From Siphonodentalium dalli (lineage: Eukaryota; Mollusca; Scaphopoda; Gadilida; Siphonodentaliidae), in assembly GCA_032622095.1 (NCBI GenBank), contig CP136062.1:162190875-162254874 (forward strand): 64,000 bases of DNA, read 5' to 3'. Shown piece after piece: positions 34,278 to 45,591 of the stretch. The translations under genes were made by a program, and so were the position numbers. Each line of letters opens with the position of its first letter. The first letter of the stretch is position 1. The notes beneath the pieces were generated by a model. It saw only the letters and a list, made by a program, of their open reading frames with translations, ran no database searches and had not been told where the DNA came from.

Positions 34278-34640
34278 AGTGTTCAATTGCAACAAAGTCA
34301 TGGATACCTGTTACAATGCGGTCTTGGATCAAGATCATCATAATTGCAGCAAAAATCACAGGTATTTGCCAATGGTCGCAGATTAGTCAAATAGTTGTCA
34401 AATTGCTCACTTTCTTGTTGATTTCTCTAATTTAATTTTCTGCATTCAATGACTACATTGATCTGACGGTGTACATGCGATTTCAGCCGCACGGGCCAGG
34501 GGGCTGGGAGTGCTGCAGCCCCACCAAATGTTTTGAAAGCTGAACATTTATTTTAGGAAAATTTGAGTATTTTCGGTAAAATTTGGGCAAATTGAAGGTA
34601 TTTCAGGGGAAATTGTGGCAAATGTGTACATGCGCTTACC

Positions 34641-35192
34641 AGGCCTGAAAATATTATGCCGGTCATTTGCAGAATGAGGTCCCCAGAGGGTGAATTTAGT
34701 GACACTGTACCGCACAATGGGCTAGCATCACCAAAGTCATCCTCTGGTGACCTAATTCTGCATGGCCTCATCTGCTGTGGAGACCTAGACACATATTTAA
34801 GTTCCCAGATGGTGACGATTGTCATGCACCAATTGGGCACCTTGATTATGCATTGTGTCATCTGCCAATTTGGGGATGTAGAAAAACTAAACTAAAAAAG
34901 AAAAAGAATATTTTCTGATGAAGTTTTCAAAGAAACTAAACAATTGTTAAATTGATCATAAATTCATCTTGCTCATTCTGCTTTGGTCTCATCTTCTCTG
35001 GAATGTATATTTAAGGTTTCTTTAGAAACTTCTTCAGCTCCTAGGTCAGCCCCATTGCAGTTGAAGTCTAAACAGATTGAGGTTCCCAGAGGGTAAATTT
35101 GGTGACGCTAGCCGGGCCACGCAGGATAGCATCACTAAATTCACCCTCTGGGGACCCCATTCTGCAAATGACAGACACACTATTTGCAGGCT
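34641..35192 (+). mobile_element. D-family MITE with extra internal sequence
   Basis: Left GGCCTGAAAATATTATGCCGG, right ACAGACACACTATTTGCAGG. Both stem-loop arms and the middle CTTGATTATGCATTGTGTCA are present. About 90 bp longer than 18360-18820 owing to sequence near 34930-35040. It ends 62 nt from the EGF exon at 35254. Confidence 0.82.
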
Positions 35193-35253
35193 AGAAACCA
35201 GATCGTGCAAACAGGCCATACAAGTGGTCCATGGTTTATAAAGGATGACATAC

Positions 35254-35367
35254 CACTCTCACAATTTGTACCACTGTAACCAGTAGCACATGCGCAGACA
35301 TAGCCATTGACATTATTCGCGCAGGTAGCTCCATGTTGACAAGGACTTGAAGAACATTCGTCTATAT
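35254..35367 (-). CDS. EGF-like exon 5 of the window (calcium-binding EGF, 38 aa)
   Basis: Minus-strand internal exon of 114 nt, phase 1-1, acceptor TTTCAG before 35367 and donor GTATG from 35253. Starts IDEC and has six cysteines. Consensus sites are CSSSPC (O-glucose), CQHGATC (O-fucose), [10 protein letters not shown] (Asn in the hydroxylation position) and [10 protein letters not shown] (EOGT). A clear calcium-binding EGF by family rules. The next exon leftwards is 5963 nt away. Confidence 0.93.
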
Positions 35368-35499
35368 CTGAAATGAAATAACAGCAATTTAATAAATAGA
35401 GAATACCAAAGATTTTGTTTGAATATCGAAATATTTCACGAGTGTCTGGAAAGAAATATCAAATATCAGGTATTCTTTTTATTATATGCAGTTTAATTA

Positions 35500-35605
35500 G
35501 TCCCAAAGATGCTAAGTTAATTATTTAATTAATTAAGACTTAACTTAGCATCTTTGGGCCTAAAGTACAGTTAATTATTTAATTAATTAAGACTGAACTG
35601 TACTT
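35500..35605. repeat. Two adjacent small palindromic hairpins
   Basis: CCCAAAGATGCTAAGTTAAT pairs with CTTAACTTAGCATCTTTGGG around TTAATTATTTAATTAATTAA, and immediately after AAGTACAGTTAATTA pairs with CTGAACTGTACTT around the same TTAATTATTTAATTAATTAA core. The core is shared while the arms differ. Confidence 0.85.
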
Positions 35606-36405
35606 AAAGGGCTACTGTGAACTAAATCCAGCCATTTATGGAGCCATCTACTTTTATACTCAACAGAATATATGCAACAAATAAATGAATTTGAGCCATG
35701 GGTTAGTGCAAAATACACTTGTGTGCCTTAGATTGGTAATGAGATTAACTGTTTTCCAACATAATTTAGTACCGACGATTTCTCGTCTTCAGTGAATGCA
35801 AGACCGTGCTCTTAGCATGGGGTGGCCGATAGGGGTGGTTATGCAGGGGTCTTACTCCCTGTACAATTGTAGTAAAACCTAATGCAGCATTAGTTAGAAA
35901 GTTCACACTAAAATAAGGTTGAAATTGTTCTTAGTTTGATTTTCCAAAAATTTCATAGTGACAAATTTGTTGTTCTGATATATTTATTTTATTTTTCTTT
36001 CATTTGCCAAATTTTGGACTGAAATGGACATTAGTTTGCAATTTTCAAACCTTAGGGTGAATGTCAGGTTGAAAATTTCATCAAATTAAAAAGCTTGAGG
36101 CCAGTCTAGACGGTGTATATAGGATATTGTAAAATGTTCATGTTCAGATTTCAAAATGTTCTCACATCGGGCCAAACCATCGTCTGATCCGTGTGTCCTG
36201 TGCCCTTGCAAGTAATTACTTTAAGAAAAATAAATCGGCGTGTGAATTTGTCTGGCGTTATACCACTAGATGTTAGGATTTTTTAATTGTCAGGTTCAGA
36301 TCTAAATAAAATTATCATACTGGCCCGAACCATCCTTTTCATCCCACTGAATGGCTAGTAGCAACAAGACTACTGGTCCATTTATTTATTTTTAAATAGG
36401 CTACC

Positions 36406-36475
36406 ATCTGGTAGTCTGTGAGGGAACATCTGGTAGTCTGTGAGGGAACATCTGGTAGTCTGTGAGGGAACATTT
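36406..36475 (+). repeat. 22-bp tandem triplication
   Basis: CATCTGGTAGTCTGTGAGGGAA occurs three times in a row with no change. Otherwise 35606-37050 holds no supported gene. Confidence 0.95.
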
Positions 36476-37052
36476 GGGAAAAATCAAAGCCCCAGGGGGT
36501 GTAAATTGAATTACGCAAACTTGTAAGTTTGATGTGGATCAAGGGGTGGAGTGCAGTGAAATTCTAAGGTGGAGACCATCCCAACGCAAACCCTCTAGCC
36601 GCATCCTGAGTGCCAAATATCTCAGACTCAACCAAGGGTGCCCCTCGACTTAGTTTTTGCTATTGGTATATTTTTCTATCTGAGAATACATTGCACCGGT
36701 GGCAAAATATTGACTATACTCTAAATGAAAACGCTTCCGTGGTGATCACAGGGTAAAGTCGTGCTGTCTTGTAAGATGATAATTGTGTTGTAGAAATGAT
36801 ACGGAAGACCGATCGTCAAAAATCCCAACATCAAAATACATAGGGCAAGGTTTATCGATCCAAACTGTGGAATGTCTTTTCCTTGTGTATTTCTCGCAAA
36901 TACCCATGGTTATATATAAACGGGCTATGAGCATCTGACCGAGTGTCTATCAGGTGTAAATTCTTACTTGCTATTTCGGTTATTTCATTATTTCTTAATG
37001 AAAGTGTCCATGTAACTGTAGCTCAAATTGGGGAGGTGTTAATAAACATAAT

Positions 37053-37285
37053 TTAACCCTTTGAGTGCCAGGGGCCGATCTCATCAGCCCTAAACCTACA
37101 AAATAAGTCTGTTAAAGAATATAAGAATAAATTATTAAAATTGTAAAAAAAAAAACAAATTGTTAGGCCAATGCATTCTCTTATATATGCGAGGCGACCT
37201 ATGGTCGACTCGCATATATAAGAGAATGCATTGGCACAGGGTATATGGGTTGATACAAAAATCGACCTGGCACTCAAAGGGTTAA
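37053..37285. mobile_element. TTAA-flanked piggyBac-like MITE with one hairpin core
   Basis: TTAA at 37053-37056 and 37282-37285. Nearly the same as 8385-8628, including CCCTTTGAGTGCCAGGGGCC, the short poly-A run and the 66-bp hairpin at about 37168-37236, so both copies are recent. Confidence 0.92.
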
Positions 37286-37381
37286 GTCACTTTATAACAT
37301 AACTTTTAAGCCTTATATGGGAACAGGCCTGCATTATGCATCTGACTAAATTTGTGTCATATATAGCGTTCCATGCAGGTT

Positions 37382-37562
37382 CAGTAATGCCCTAAATAAT
37401 CGACTCCTTAACCACAGCAGAATTATGGGTAATTTTTCAGGATTTAGTCAGAAATGAGAGCTTTCCGATGAATGGCAACAAGCCATATATCCGACTAAAT
37501 CCTGACAAATTACCCATAATCCTGCTGTGGTTAAGGAGTCGATTATTTAGGGCATTACTGTA
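37382..37562. mobile_element. Tc1/mariner-like hairpin MITE (C family), copy 8
   Basis: CAGTAATGCCCTAAATAATC to GATTATTTAGGGCATTACTG. The left loop-proximal part is deleted (GATTTAGTCAGAAATGAGAG). Confidence 0.92.
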
Positions 37563-38219
37563 GCCTACTCTGTTTGCTTACCCTGCAAGCCAAAGGCTAC
37601 ATGGCAGGCAGGGAATGGGACAAATAAAGTGTAGCTATCCCAAATGTTATATGTATACCGCATGTATAATTATATGGTAGCTATAAAATATATGTTTCCT
37701 CAAAACATCGCAGACACCTACACTTACCAATGGTTACTTAATGGTTACCTATACTAAATTTTACCAAATGTTATTCACTTGAAATTGTTTATTATTTATC
37801 TCCCTTCCAAACCAATCTATATCCTACACCACTTCGAGGGTGACACAAGCCCAAATCTGTCATTCAATAGCAGCAACAATCGTCTCACTGGCTCTTCTAT
37901 TCATGCAGTGAGCATTATTGCTATGCAATGAAGCTTGAGCCGTTTTTGTGGACTGCTGGCGATCGACCAATCAGAAATGCTTCCACGCTGGGTCGCTTAT
38001 GAAAATAAAGTTTGTTGACTTTGTTGACCAGGACAAAATAAATATGTTATCAGAATCGGCTCTCAAAAGTCACGTAAATAATGTAACTTCGAGCTGGGAC
38101 GTTCACCTACTGATGTATCAAATTATTAAGCAACAGGTATTAACAAAGAAATACATTCCCCGCGTTATTGTTTATAAGGTCTGCTGAAAACCGAGATCGG
38201 CCAAGTTATTGTGCTATAA

Positions 38220-39090
38220 AATTTCACAAAATTTAACTACTGTAATTATGGGCTGTAACTCCACCCAAAGTAGCTAGGCAGACTTTTGCCGGTTATCAAA
38301 CCTGATCAAGACATTGTTGAGAAAGTCTCATATGCCGGATATAACAAAAAAAGCAGATTATTTATCCGAGTTATCATGCTATTACCGGTAATGTGATAAA
38401 AATTCATGAAAATGAACTTAGATGATATAAAGGGCTGTAACTCCACCAAAAGTAGGCAGACCTGGCCGGTTATCAAACTTGATCAAGACATTGTTGGGCA
38501 AGTCTCATATACCAAATAACAAAATCAGTATATATTTGTTACAGTTATCATGTTATCGCCTGCTATCTGTAGGCCATGTTTTTCATCGAAAATTGTTTGA
38601 TAACTCACATCTAGAAGTGATGACTGTAAATTTAAAAACTATTTCTCCAATAAATGTGGGCGGCATGGTGTGTCGATGGATTCAAATGTGAAATCCGGAA
38701 AAATTGTATAGCTCATGTCTAGTGGTCACCCTGAAGATCCGTGTGAAGTTTGGTCACCATCGGATGAGGGATGTGCATGGTCTATAGAGTGTGCCAAATA
38801 ATTAGTCATGCAAAGAGTAAAATCCAAGATTGCTGCTGGTGGCCATGTTTTACATTGAAAATCATTCAAATTTGAGAGTTCCAATTTAGAGGTGATCCCA
38901 AAGATGCCTGTATATTTTCAAAACAATTCTCCAATAAATGTGGGCTGCAGGGTGTGCCAGTGAATGCAAATGTGATATCCAAGATGGCTGCTGACTGCCA
39001 TGTTTTTTAAAGAATTTCCAAAAAGCTCCCACCTAGAGCTGGCCACCCCAAAGGTCCATTTGAAGTCTGGTGACGATCGGATAAGGGACA
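38220..39090 (+). repeat. Diverged repeats of the AAATCCAAGATGG family plus a local duplication
   Basis: TGTAACTCCACCMAAAGTAG and GGTTATCAAACYTGATCAAG with ACATTGTTG occur twice (about 38252 and 38435, 183 bp apart). Downstream, AAATCCGGAAAA, AAAATCCAAGATTGC and ATATCCAAGATGG at about 38690, 38820 and 38978 with GTGGTCACCCTGAAGATCC place the rest in the 4.5-kb repeat family. Confidence 0.7.
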
Positions 39091-39221
39091 TTGAAAGAGT
39101 TAAATGTTAGAACTGGATGTGGAGACAGGTGTAATTAATTGTACACGAAAAAACTCACATTTGATACACACGTTAATTCAATCTGCAGTAAAGCTTCTAA
39201 AATCATTGCCATATATAGTCA

Positions 39222-39682
39222 ATATAACTTTCACAAACTTGGACATTGACACATTCCGATCTCTTTACATAAGCATGGTCAGACCTATCATCGAATACTG
39301 TAACTCTGTGTGGAGCCCACATCACAAATATCAAAGAATTGTGTTAGAGAAAATACAAAGAAAAGCAACGAAACTAGTTCCTCAAATCAAAACTGAGCTA
39401 TGGAGACCCAATGATAAGACACAATCTTATGTCTTTAAAATATCGAAGATTTAGAGGCGATCTAATCGAGGTATATAAACTGTTGGATGCATGGTCATTA
39501 TAATATCAGTGCCTATGCCATATTAGAAAGAAATTCATCAGGAAGAATGAGAGCTAGGACATAATAATAAGTTGCAGATGCGCACTGTTAACAAGGACAT
39601 AGGAAAATATTTCTTCACGCACAGGCTGGTCAATTGCTGGAACTCTCTGCCAGACTTCGCTGTTGAGGCTCCAACTACTTGA
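39222..39682 (+). pseudogene. LINE reverse-transcriptase C-terminal fragment (CR1/Jockey-like)
   Basis: Frame 1 gives FTNLDIDTFRSLY, then MVRPIIEYCNSVWSPH and LEKIQRKATKLVP. A shifted frame from about 39420 gives SLKYRRFRGDLIEVYKLLD, and after more disruption KYFFTHRLVNCWNSLPD and VEAPTT, ending at a TGA at 39680. These blocks in this order are the conserved tail of reverse transcriptases of many CR1/Jockey-type non-LTR elements. At least two frame changes and internal stops make it a 5'-truncated dead copy. It is antisense to the EGF gene. Confidence 0.85.
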
Positions 39683-39878
39683 TCAATACAAAATATACAT
39701 AGATGATTCTCCTATGATATAAAATACGAGTTCGACAACAAGTAATATTTTTGAGTGACTCACAAGAAAATATCGAACCAGGATACATATATTTATGAAC
39801 AAACATTTCAAATAATGTTATTGGTATGAAACGTTGCAAGACTTATTATGATGATGATGATGAATTAATTTAGCTTAC

Positions 39879-39992
39879 CTGTAGCACAAAGAGCATCAGT
39901 ATACCCAGGAACACAATCACATGTATACGAAGCTAAACCATCTATGCATGTGCCCCCGTTCTGACATGTCACTCCACTACAATCATCAATAT
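39879..39992 (-). CDS. EGF-like exon 4 of the window (calcium-binding EGF, 38 aa)
   Basis: Minus-strand internal exon of 114 nt, phase 1-1, acceptor CGACAG before 39992 and donor GTAAG from 39878. Starts IDDC and has six cysteines. CQNGGTC fits the O-fucose rule and CIDGLASYTC the hydroxylation rule. CSGVTC lacks the O-glucose consensus, and CVPGYTDALC lacks the EOGT glycine. Upstream lies the longest intron of the window, 13040 nt, which holds most of the large transposons. Confidence 0.93.
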
Positions 39993-40026
39993 CTGTCGTG
40001 AGAAAGAAACAAAAAGGACTTGTCAA

Positions 40027-40254
40027 TTAACCATTTCATGATGGGAGCAGCGCTTGTGCAGCATTAAAGATTATGTGCCAGTGCATTATCTTATACATAC
40101 GAGTCTCCCCTGGGCAGCGTCAAAGATATAAGAGAATGCACTGGCTTACAAGGTCAGTGTAAATATGGTTAGGCCAATGCATTTTCATATACGAGAATGC
40201 ATTGTCACAGGGTTTTAGCAACATTTCATGAACCTCCAGTCACATAAGGGTTAA
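40027..40254. mobile_element. TTAA-flanked MITE with diverged hairpin core
   Basis: TTAA at 40027-40030 and 40251-40254. Left CCATTTCATGATGGGAGCAG; right CCAGTCACATAAGGG. The interior has GTGCCAGTGCATTATCTTAT and AGAGAATGCACTGGC, a diverged ATGCATT hairpin, then a second short one near 40172-40203 joined to CACAGGG. It begins 35 nt from the EGF exon at 39879-39992. Confidence 0.75.
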
Positions 40255-40457
40255 TATTATATGTCACTTTATCACATAATTAGCCCCTAAACCCAGCCTT
40301 ATATTTTTTTGTTAAACACACATATATTATCAGCACGCGCAGTGATGTAAGAGCTTAGCACAATGATATCGATCAATGTTGTTATTATATTAATATTATT
40401 ATGATATTCAATTTGTGTTGGGTTATTTAGTGTTGACTGTAAGATAAACATGGGTGA

Positions 40458-41218
40458 TAGACCCCAAAGCCACCACAAATAGTTTTTGCGGCTGGCTCAA
40501 CCAATTTCGTGGCTGGTTAGATATCTAAGCCAGCTCAGTCGCGACGTTCGTGGCTGACAAAATATGGCGGCTCAGCTGGCTGAGAGGTATATCATTCAGC
40601 ATATTTTCGTTTCCTAAATTTTCCTAATCACCGGTTATATAGACCCTGTTTGTTTTAGCGTTTGTGGTGAACCCGTAGAATTCCAGACCACACGTGCTCT
40701 TTTGGTGTTGGGCATTTCCATTATGGAGCAAATACTTGAAAGACTGCCATGGATGTACTATGTAGTTTAATTCCCATCTAATCGGTATGAGTTACATTGG
40801 GACTTCAGACTGCTATCATCACTGGCATCATTGAATGATGAATCCAATAGTAATGATATACTATTTCAAACTATAGTCTATTCTCTCCTGTATGTTATGT
40901 GCATATATTGACAAATGCCAGCGATGTCTGAGACTGAGTCATGTCGAAATAAACAATTTATACTTCATTGAGAGGCCCGGGTGTTCTGATAACAAAACAA
41001 CCATGCCGTCCATGCGAGGATGCCAATATTAGGTTTGAATAACAGTACAGTTGTGCTTGACATATAAGCTCATGCACACGGGTCAGCCATTTTACAATTC
41101 CGGCTGCAGAGATTTTTTCATGTGGCTGGCATTAGAGATAATATGGCTGACGGCGGCTTGTGGCCAATATGGCTGGCGGCTGTGAGCCTGTGGCTTGCGA
41201 TGGCGGCTTCGGGCTCTA
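40458..41218. mobile_element. Non-autonomous hAT-like element with 8-bp target duplication
   Basis: ATGGGTGA at 40450-40457 and again at 41219-41226. Termini TAGACCCCAAAGCCACCA and the inverted form of TAGAGCCCGAAGCCGCCA. The ends are rich in GGCTGGC / GGCGGCTT. Length 761 bp, no coding. Confidence 0.88.
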
Positions 41219-42239
41219 ATGGGTGATAAGGGTGATTGAACAATTCTGTCAACATGAAAAGACACATTTAATATGGAAGGAGTTTTTTTTTTAAGGTGTC
41301 TTTACTTCCTCATTGTGATAAAGAAATCAAATTTTAACCCTTGCCGTTTCGAGATCGTTTTCCTTGCTAAAATGTGATTATGTGATAAAACGATCTCAAA
41401 TTCATCGCAATTCTATATTATCAATCTATTTATTAACCTCGTCCACTAAGTTCAACTCGAGCCTCGCTAAAGCTCAGCTCAAATCTAATTTAGTGCACTC
41501 GGTTAATATATTTTGTATAGAATTGTGACTCATTAGAGATCCTCTATTTATTGTATGCTCATCAATGCATTATCAAACAATCGCAATTAGATAATTATCG
41601 TTTGAGACCTTTCGCAAAATCACGATTACGATTAGGGATGTGGACAATATCATGCCAGTATACGGCCAAAATTTGATCTTTATGCACGGGGGTTCTTATG
41701 TGAGACGAAATATACCCGACTCAGTTTAGTAATGTGTAGATGTGTCAAGGATATGGCACTGGTCCTGCTTGGGGACGCTCTAACATTATCCATGTGGGGT
41801 ATATTAAACACGGGTATGAACATAGGATCTGAAAGATTACTTTTTTCCATCAAATATATATGCATGTAACTGAATATAGTGGGGCATATGCCATCTCACC
41901 AATTAACAATCATATGTAAGCTGTGATGGTGCCCAACTTACTAGGACAATATATCCTATCCGTAATCGTAATCATGATTTTGCGAAAGGTCTCTGTTATC
42001 CCTGCAGTGGAATCTAGAAATTTTCACTTCCACGCTATCCTATCCACATATATGACCGATTAACTTACATGTACTAATACATGATTGAAATATATCAAAA
42101 TTCTCTCAGATCAGCTAAGTTATCCTTACTTTAATTATTACATTCATAATAAAAATAACTTTTAAGTTGCAATTCGATATGCTTATTGGCAAATCAATGG
42201 ATAAATATCAGGGTTCAAACTGCCACCAGGGATGGGGTA

Positions 42240-42356
42240 CAAGTCTGAGTTCAGTGTGCCTGTCATTTGCAGAATGAGGTTCACAGAGGGTGAATTTACT
42301 GATGCTATTCCGCACAGCAGGCTAGCACCACCAAATTCACCATCTGGGAACCTAAT
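42240..42356 (+). mobile_element. D-family MITE, left stem-loop only
   Basis: CAAGTCTGAGTTCAGTGTGCC through the loop to ACCATCTGGGAACCTAATT. The rest is missing and replaced by a TTACAT-rich stretch (42363-42492) with GTAATGTGTAATGTTAC and CATTACATGTAATAC. Confidence 0.85.
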
Positions 42357-42633
42357 TAAGTAATTCAAAGTAATGTGTAATGTTACCTTTTTAGCATTAC
42401 ATGTAATACGAGGTGGTGCATTACTTCACCAAAAAGGCATGTAATTCACTTACAGTTACATTACATTTACATTGCATTTACATTACAATAACATGCGTGG
42501 CTGCCTTTGTTGTCTTTTGGAAGATACTGATTTCTCAAAGCAAAGTGTAGAAAGAGGAGAAGACTTCATATAAACCCTTGGGCTTGTTGTCTGATCCTAG
42601 TTTCCATATATTAACACTTCTATTTTGCTTATA

Positions 42634-43093
42634 TGTGACCCGCCATATCAAATCCAGTCGGAAGTCGGGATTTTTTTACCCTGTGCCAATGCATTCTCTT
42701 ATATATGCGAGTCGACCATAGGTCGCCTCGCATATATAAGAGAATGCATTGGCCTAACAATTTTTTATCATTTTTTTTAAATAAATGTTTCTTACAATTT
42801 TTAGGACATAAAATAAAAAACATCCATTACCCTGCAGGGAGCCCCACACATATATAGAAGCATATAGAAGAGTGTCGTCTGCTCATGTTTGTCTGGGGCT
42901 CTGTATGGGTGAAATTATAAAATTGTTAAAGAATACAAGAACAAATTATTAAAATTGTAAAAAATTGTTAGGCCAATGCATTCTCTTATATATGCGAGGC
43001 GACCTATGGTGGACTCGCATATATAAGAGAATGCATTGGCACAGGGTAAAAAAATTCCCGACTTACGACTGGATTTGATATGGCGGGTCACAT
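42634..43093. mobile_element. MITE with TGTGACCCGCCATATC ends carrying the double-hairpin cassette
   Basis: The left end TATGTGACCCGCCATATCAA, continuing into AATCCAGTCG and AAGTCGGG, is inverted at the right, an arm of about 45 bp. The interior has two 66-bp ATGCATT hairpins (about 42685-42755 and 42971-43040), the first preceded by ACCCTGT and the second followed by CACAGGGT. Between them lies about 190 bp including ATATATAGAAGCATATAGAAG. The ends differ entirely from the TTAA/CCCTTT elements. Confidence 0.88.
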
Positions 43094-43347
43094 ATGTGTC
43101 ATCTGTATATTATGTTATTTGTTTGGATTTAGAAATAAAACTATGTTTACACTAAACATTTTTTACAGTAATATCAGCATCTTCAAGACTGACTTCCAAT
43201 TTCACAACACAATCTCAAGTTGGATTTTATGCATTAATTGACTACTTGCTCATTTGTTGTCATTCCTGTAGCATAATATTCAAGTTTATATTGGTCTAAG
43301 TACATATATGTCCCAAAAATTAATAATAACATGTACACAAGAACATA

Positions 43348-43714
43348 TTAACCCTTTACCCAACAGAACGGCCCTGTGCCAATGCATTCTCTTATATATG
43401 CGAGTCGACCATAGGTCGCCTCGCATATATAAGAGAATGCATTGGCTTAACACATTAAAAATTATAAAATTGTTAAAGAATGTAAGAAAAAATGGTAAAA
43501 AGTGTTAAAAAAAGATTTTGTTTAGGCCAATGCATTCTCTTATATAAGAGAATGCATTGGCACAGGGCATAACTGTAACCATCACAATGTGGTCAATGAG
43601 TCGGTTCCAATGATATCCATATTTGTATGGTTTTATTGAGACAGACCCAAGATAATTTAGGCTGTTGCAGCTTTATTTGGTCGTTTTTGGCCGGTTTGTT
43701 GTGTAAAGGGTTAA
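43348..43714. mobile_element. TTAA-flanked piggyBac-like MITE with one intact and one collapsed hairpin
   Basis: TTAA at 43348-43351 and 43711-43714; ends CCCTTTACCCAACAGAACGG and TTTGTTGTGTAAAGGG. The right half (AACTGTAACCATCACAATGT, TTATTTGGTCGTTTTTGGCC) is the inverse of the left half of 6456-7255. One hairpin is complete; the second (43527-43562) has lost its centre and reads ATTCTCTTATATAAGAGAAT. Confidence 0.88.
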
Positions 43715-43877
43715 TCATTGCAAGCATCTCCCTTATATTGGTTTATCAAATTGTGAGTTTCATTTAGTGCAGATGATAAATGAACATGATAAATACATGT
43801 ATGTTTCTCTGTCTTGATTTCTCCACACAATAACAAGCCATGCAGGGCTGTTAATCTACTGTCTTGATGGCCATAGT

Positions 43878-44089
43878 ACAGTAATGCCATAAACAATCAA
43901 CTCCTTAACCACAGAAGAATTATGGGTAATTTTTCAGGATTTAGTCGGAAATATGGCTTGTTGCCATTCATCGGAAATCTCTCACTGAGGGCTTTCGAAT
44001 GGCAATAAGCCATATTTCCGACTAAATCCTGAAAAGTTACCCATAATTCTGCTGTGGTTAAAGAGTCGATTATTTGGGGCATTACTGTA
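43878..44089. mobile_element. Tc1/mariner-like hairpin MITE (C family), copy 9
   Basis: ACAGTAATGCCATAAACAATC to GATTATTTGGGGCATTACTGT, nearly full length; right arm shortened by a few bases near 43995 (GCTTTCGAATGG). Confidence 0.92.
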
Positions 44090-45591
44090 TGTTGTATATA
44101 CATGTAATGTGTTCTGGGGATAGTCGGATTCCTTAGTCGGATTCCTTATGTCGAAAAAAATGGTCGCGCGTTTTCGGAATGTTAAAAGCGATATGAGAAC
44201 AGTTTCTATACCACCAGTGTGTCTTTTTTCAGAATCTACCTGTTTCCAGCTTGATATTTTAGTGGAAACAGGTTTGTGTGAGGCTTTTGTTTGTGTACCC
44301 CTCCAATTTTCCCCCGTCCAACTGGTAATAAAAACATGCTATTACGCATAGCAAGTTCGGTAAGTGGCTTTCTTTGTTCATGGAAATCGAAAAACATGGG
44401 GAGATCTTGCCACAAATTACTTAATTACATATCTTAATAAGGAATTTTATCATAAAATCATCAGATGAATTGTATTTATGACTGCATTTTCAATTTTCTT
44501 TTCCAAATATTAAGGTATTGTATGTTCTTAAAATCAGCTACATAACATATAGTCGAACATGAACAATCTATAAGGATATCTTGATCATATGCCACAAACA
44601 AAACTTTGATACATCGATTTTTGGTAAAGATATCGCAGAAAAGCTAACCCTACCCCCACCCTCGCTGATTTCACAAGTCAGATTCCTTTGGTCGAAAACA
44701 ATGGTCGCGCCATTTCGGATTGTCTAAGACGACATGCAAATGGTTTATTTATCAATAGCGTGACTACTTTCAGAATTTACCTGTGTCCAGTTGAGAAATT
44801 TTATTGGAAAAAAGTGTTTTTGAACTGTTTTAAGAATTTAAAGAGCGTTTGCTTATTATACACATATTAATCCTCATAACTAACTTACTGGTGGACTGTG
44901 CGAGTTGAAATTAACAAAAGTGTCAAATATGGCGGTCTACATTCAGAGTCTACTTGTTTCCAGTCTGACATTTTAGTGGAAACAAATTGTTTGGACGGTT
45001 TTAAAAAATAAATAAAGAGCGTTTCCTGATTATACAGATATTAACTAACACGATTAGCCTTTTCATGAATTGCGCGAATTTAAATTATGCACATATGTCA
45101 AGTATGACTCTGAAATGTATTTTTGAGAATGGTGTCGTCAAATAAGTCTCCGCGGGTATAGTACTACAGTTGCGAACAGAACTAACGTTGGACCCTATAG
45201 AGAGTTTGACAATTTACTCAAATGTTCACAGTGGTGGAACTTAATGGCTATCATATATGCATGCCTCTTACATGTAATCTATCGTAATTACATGTGATTT
45301 TACAAAATTAACTTGCAATATAGTCAGGCCACCAGATACAGTAGTTGATAAAAAATGTGGTCCACATCAATCATATACATCACAATCACGTGCTTCAGTG
45401 ATAATGTCCACTATTCTGGAAATGTAATGTTTATCAAGACTAAAGTTTCAGGATATCGTTGCAAAATTGATTGATGGTGTTTTTTCATCAATTGACAAAA
45501 TTAATGTTTATTACCAGGACGAAGTACCGCATAATACGGAGTTGTGTGCTAACAAATCTGCGAGTCATATTTATGTAAGTGTCAGTCAAAA

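Noticed and set aside
37053-37277. Frames with CANAFSYICESTIGR-type peptides, also at 6.9, 8.4, 11.4, 42.6 and 43.3 kb
   Set aside because: Translation of the 66-bp ATGCATT hairpin; it recurs because the MITE does.
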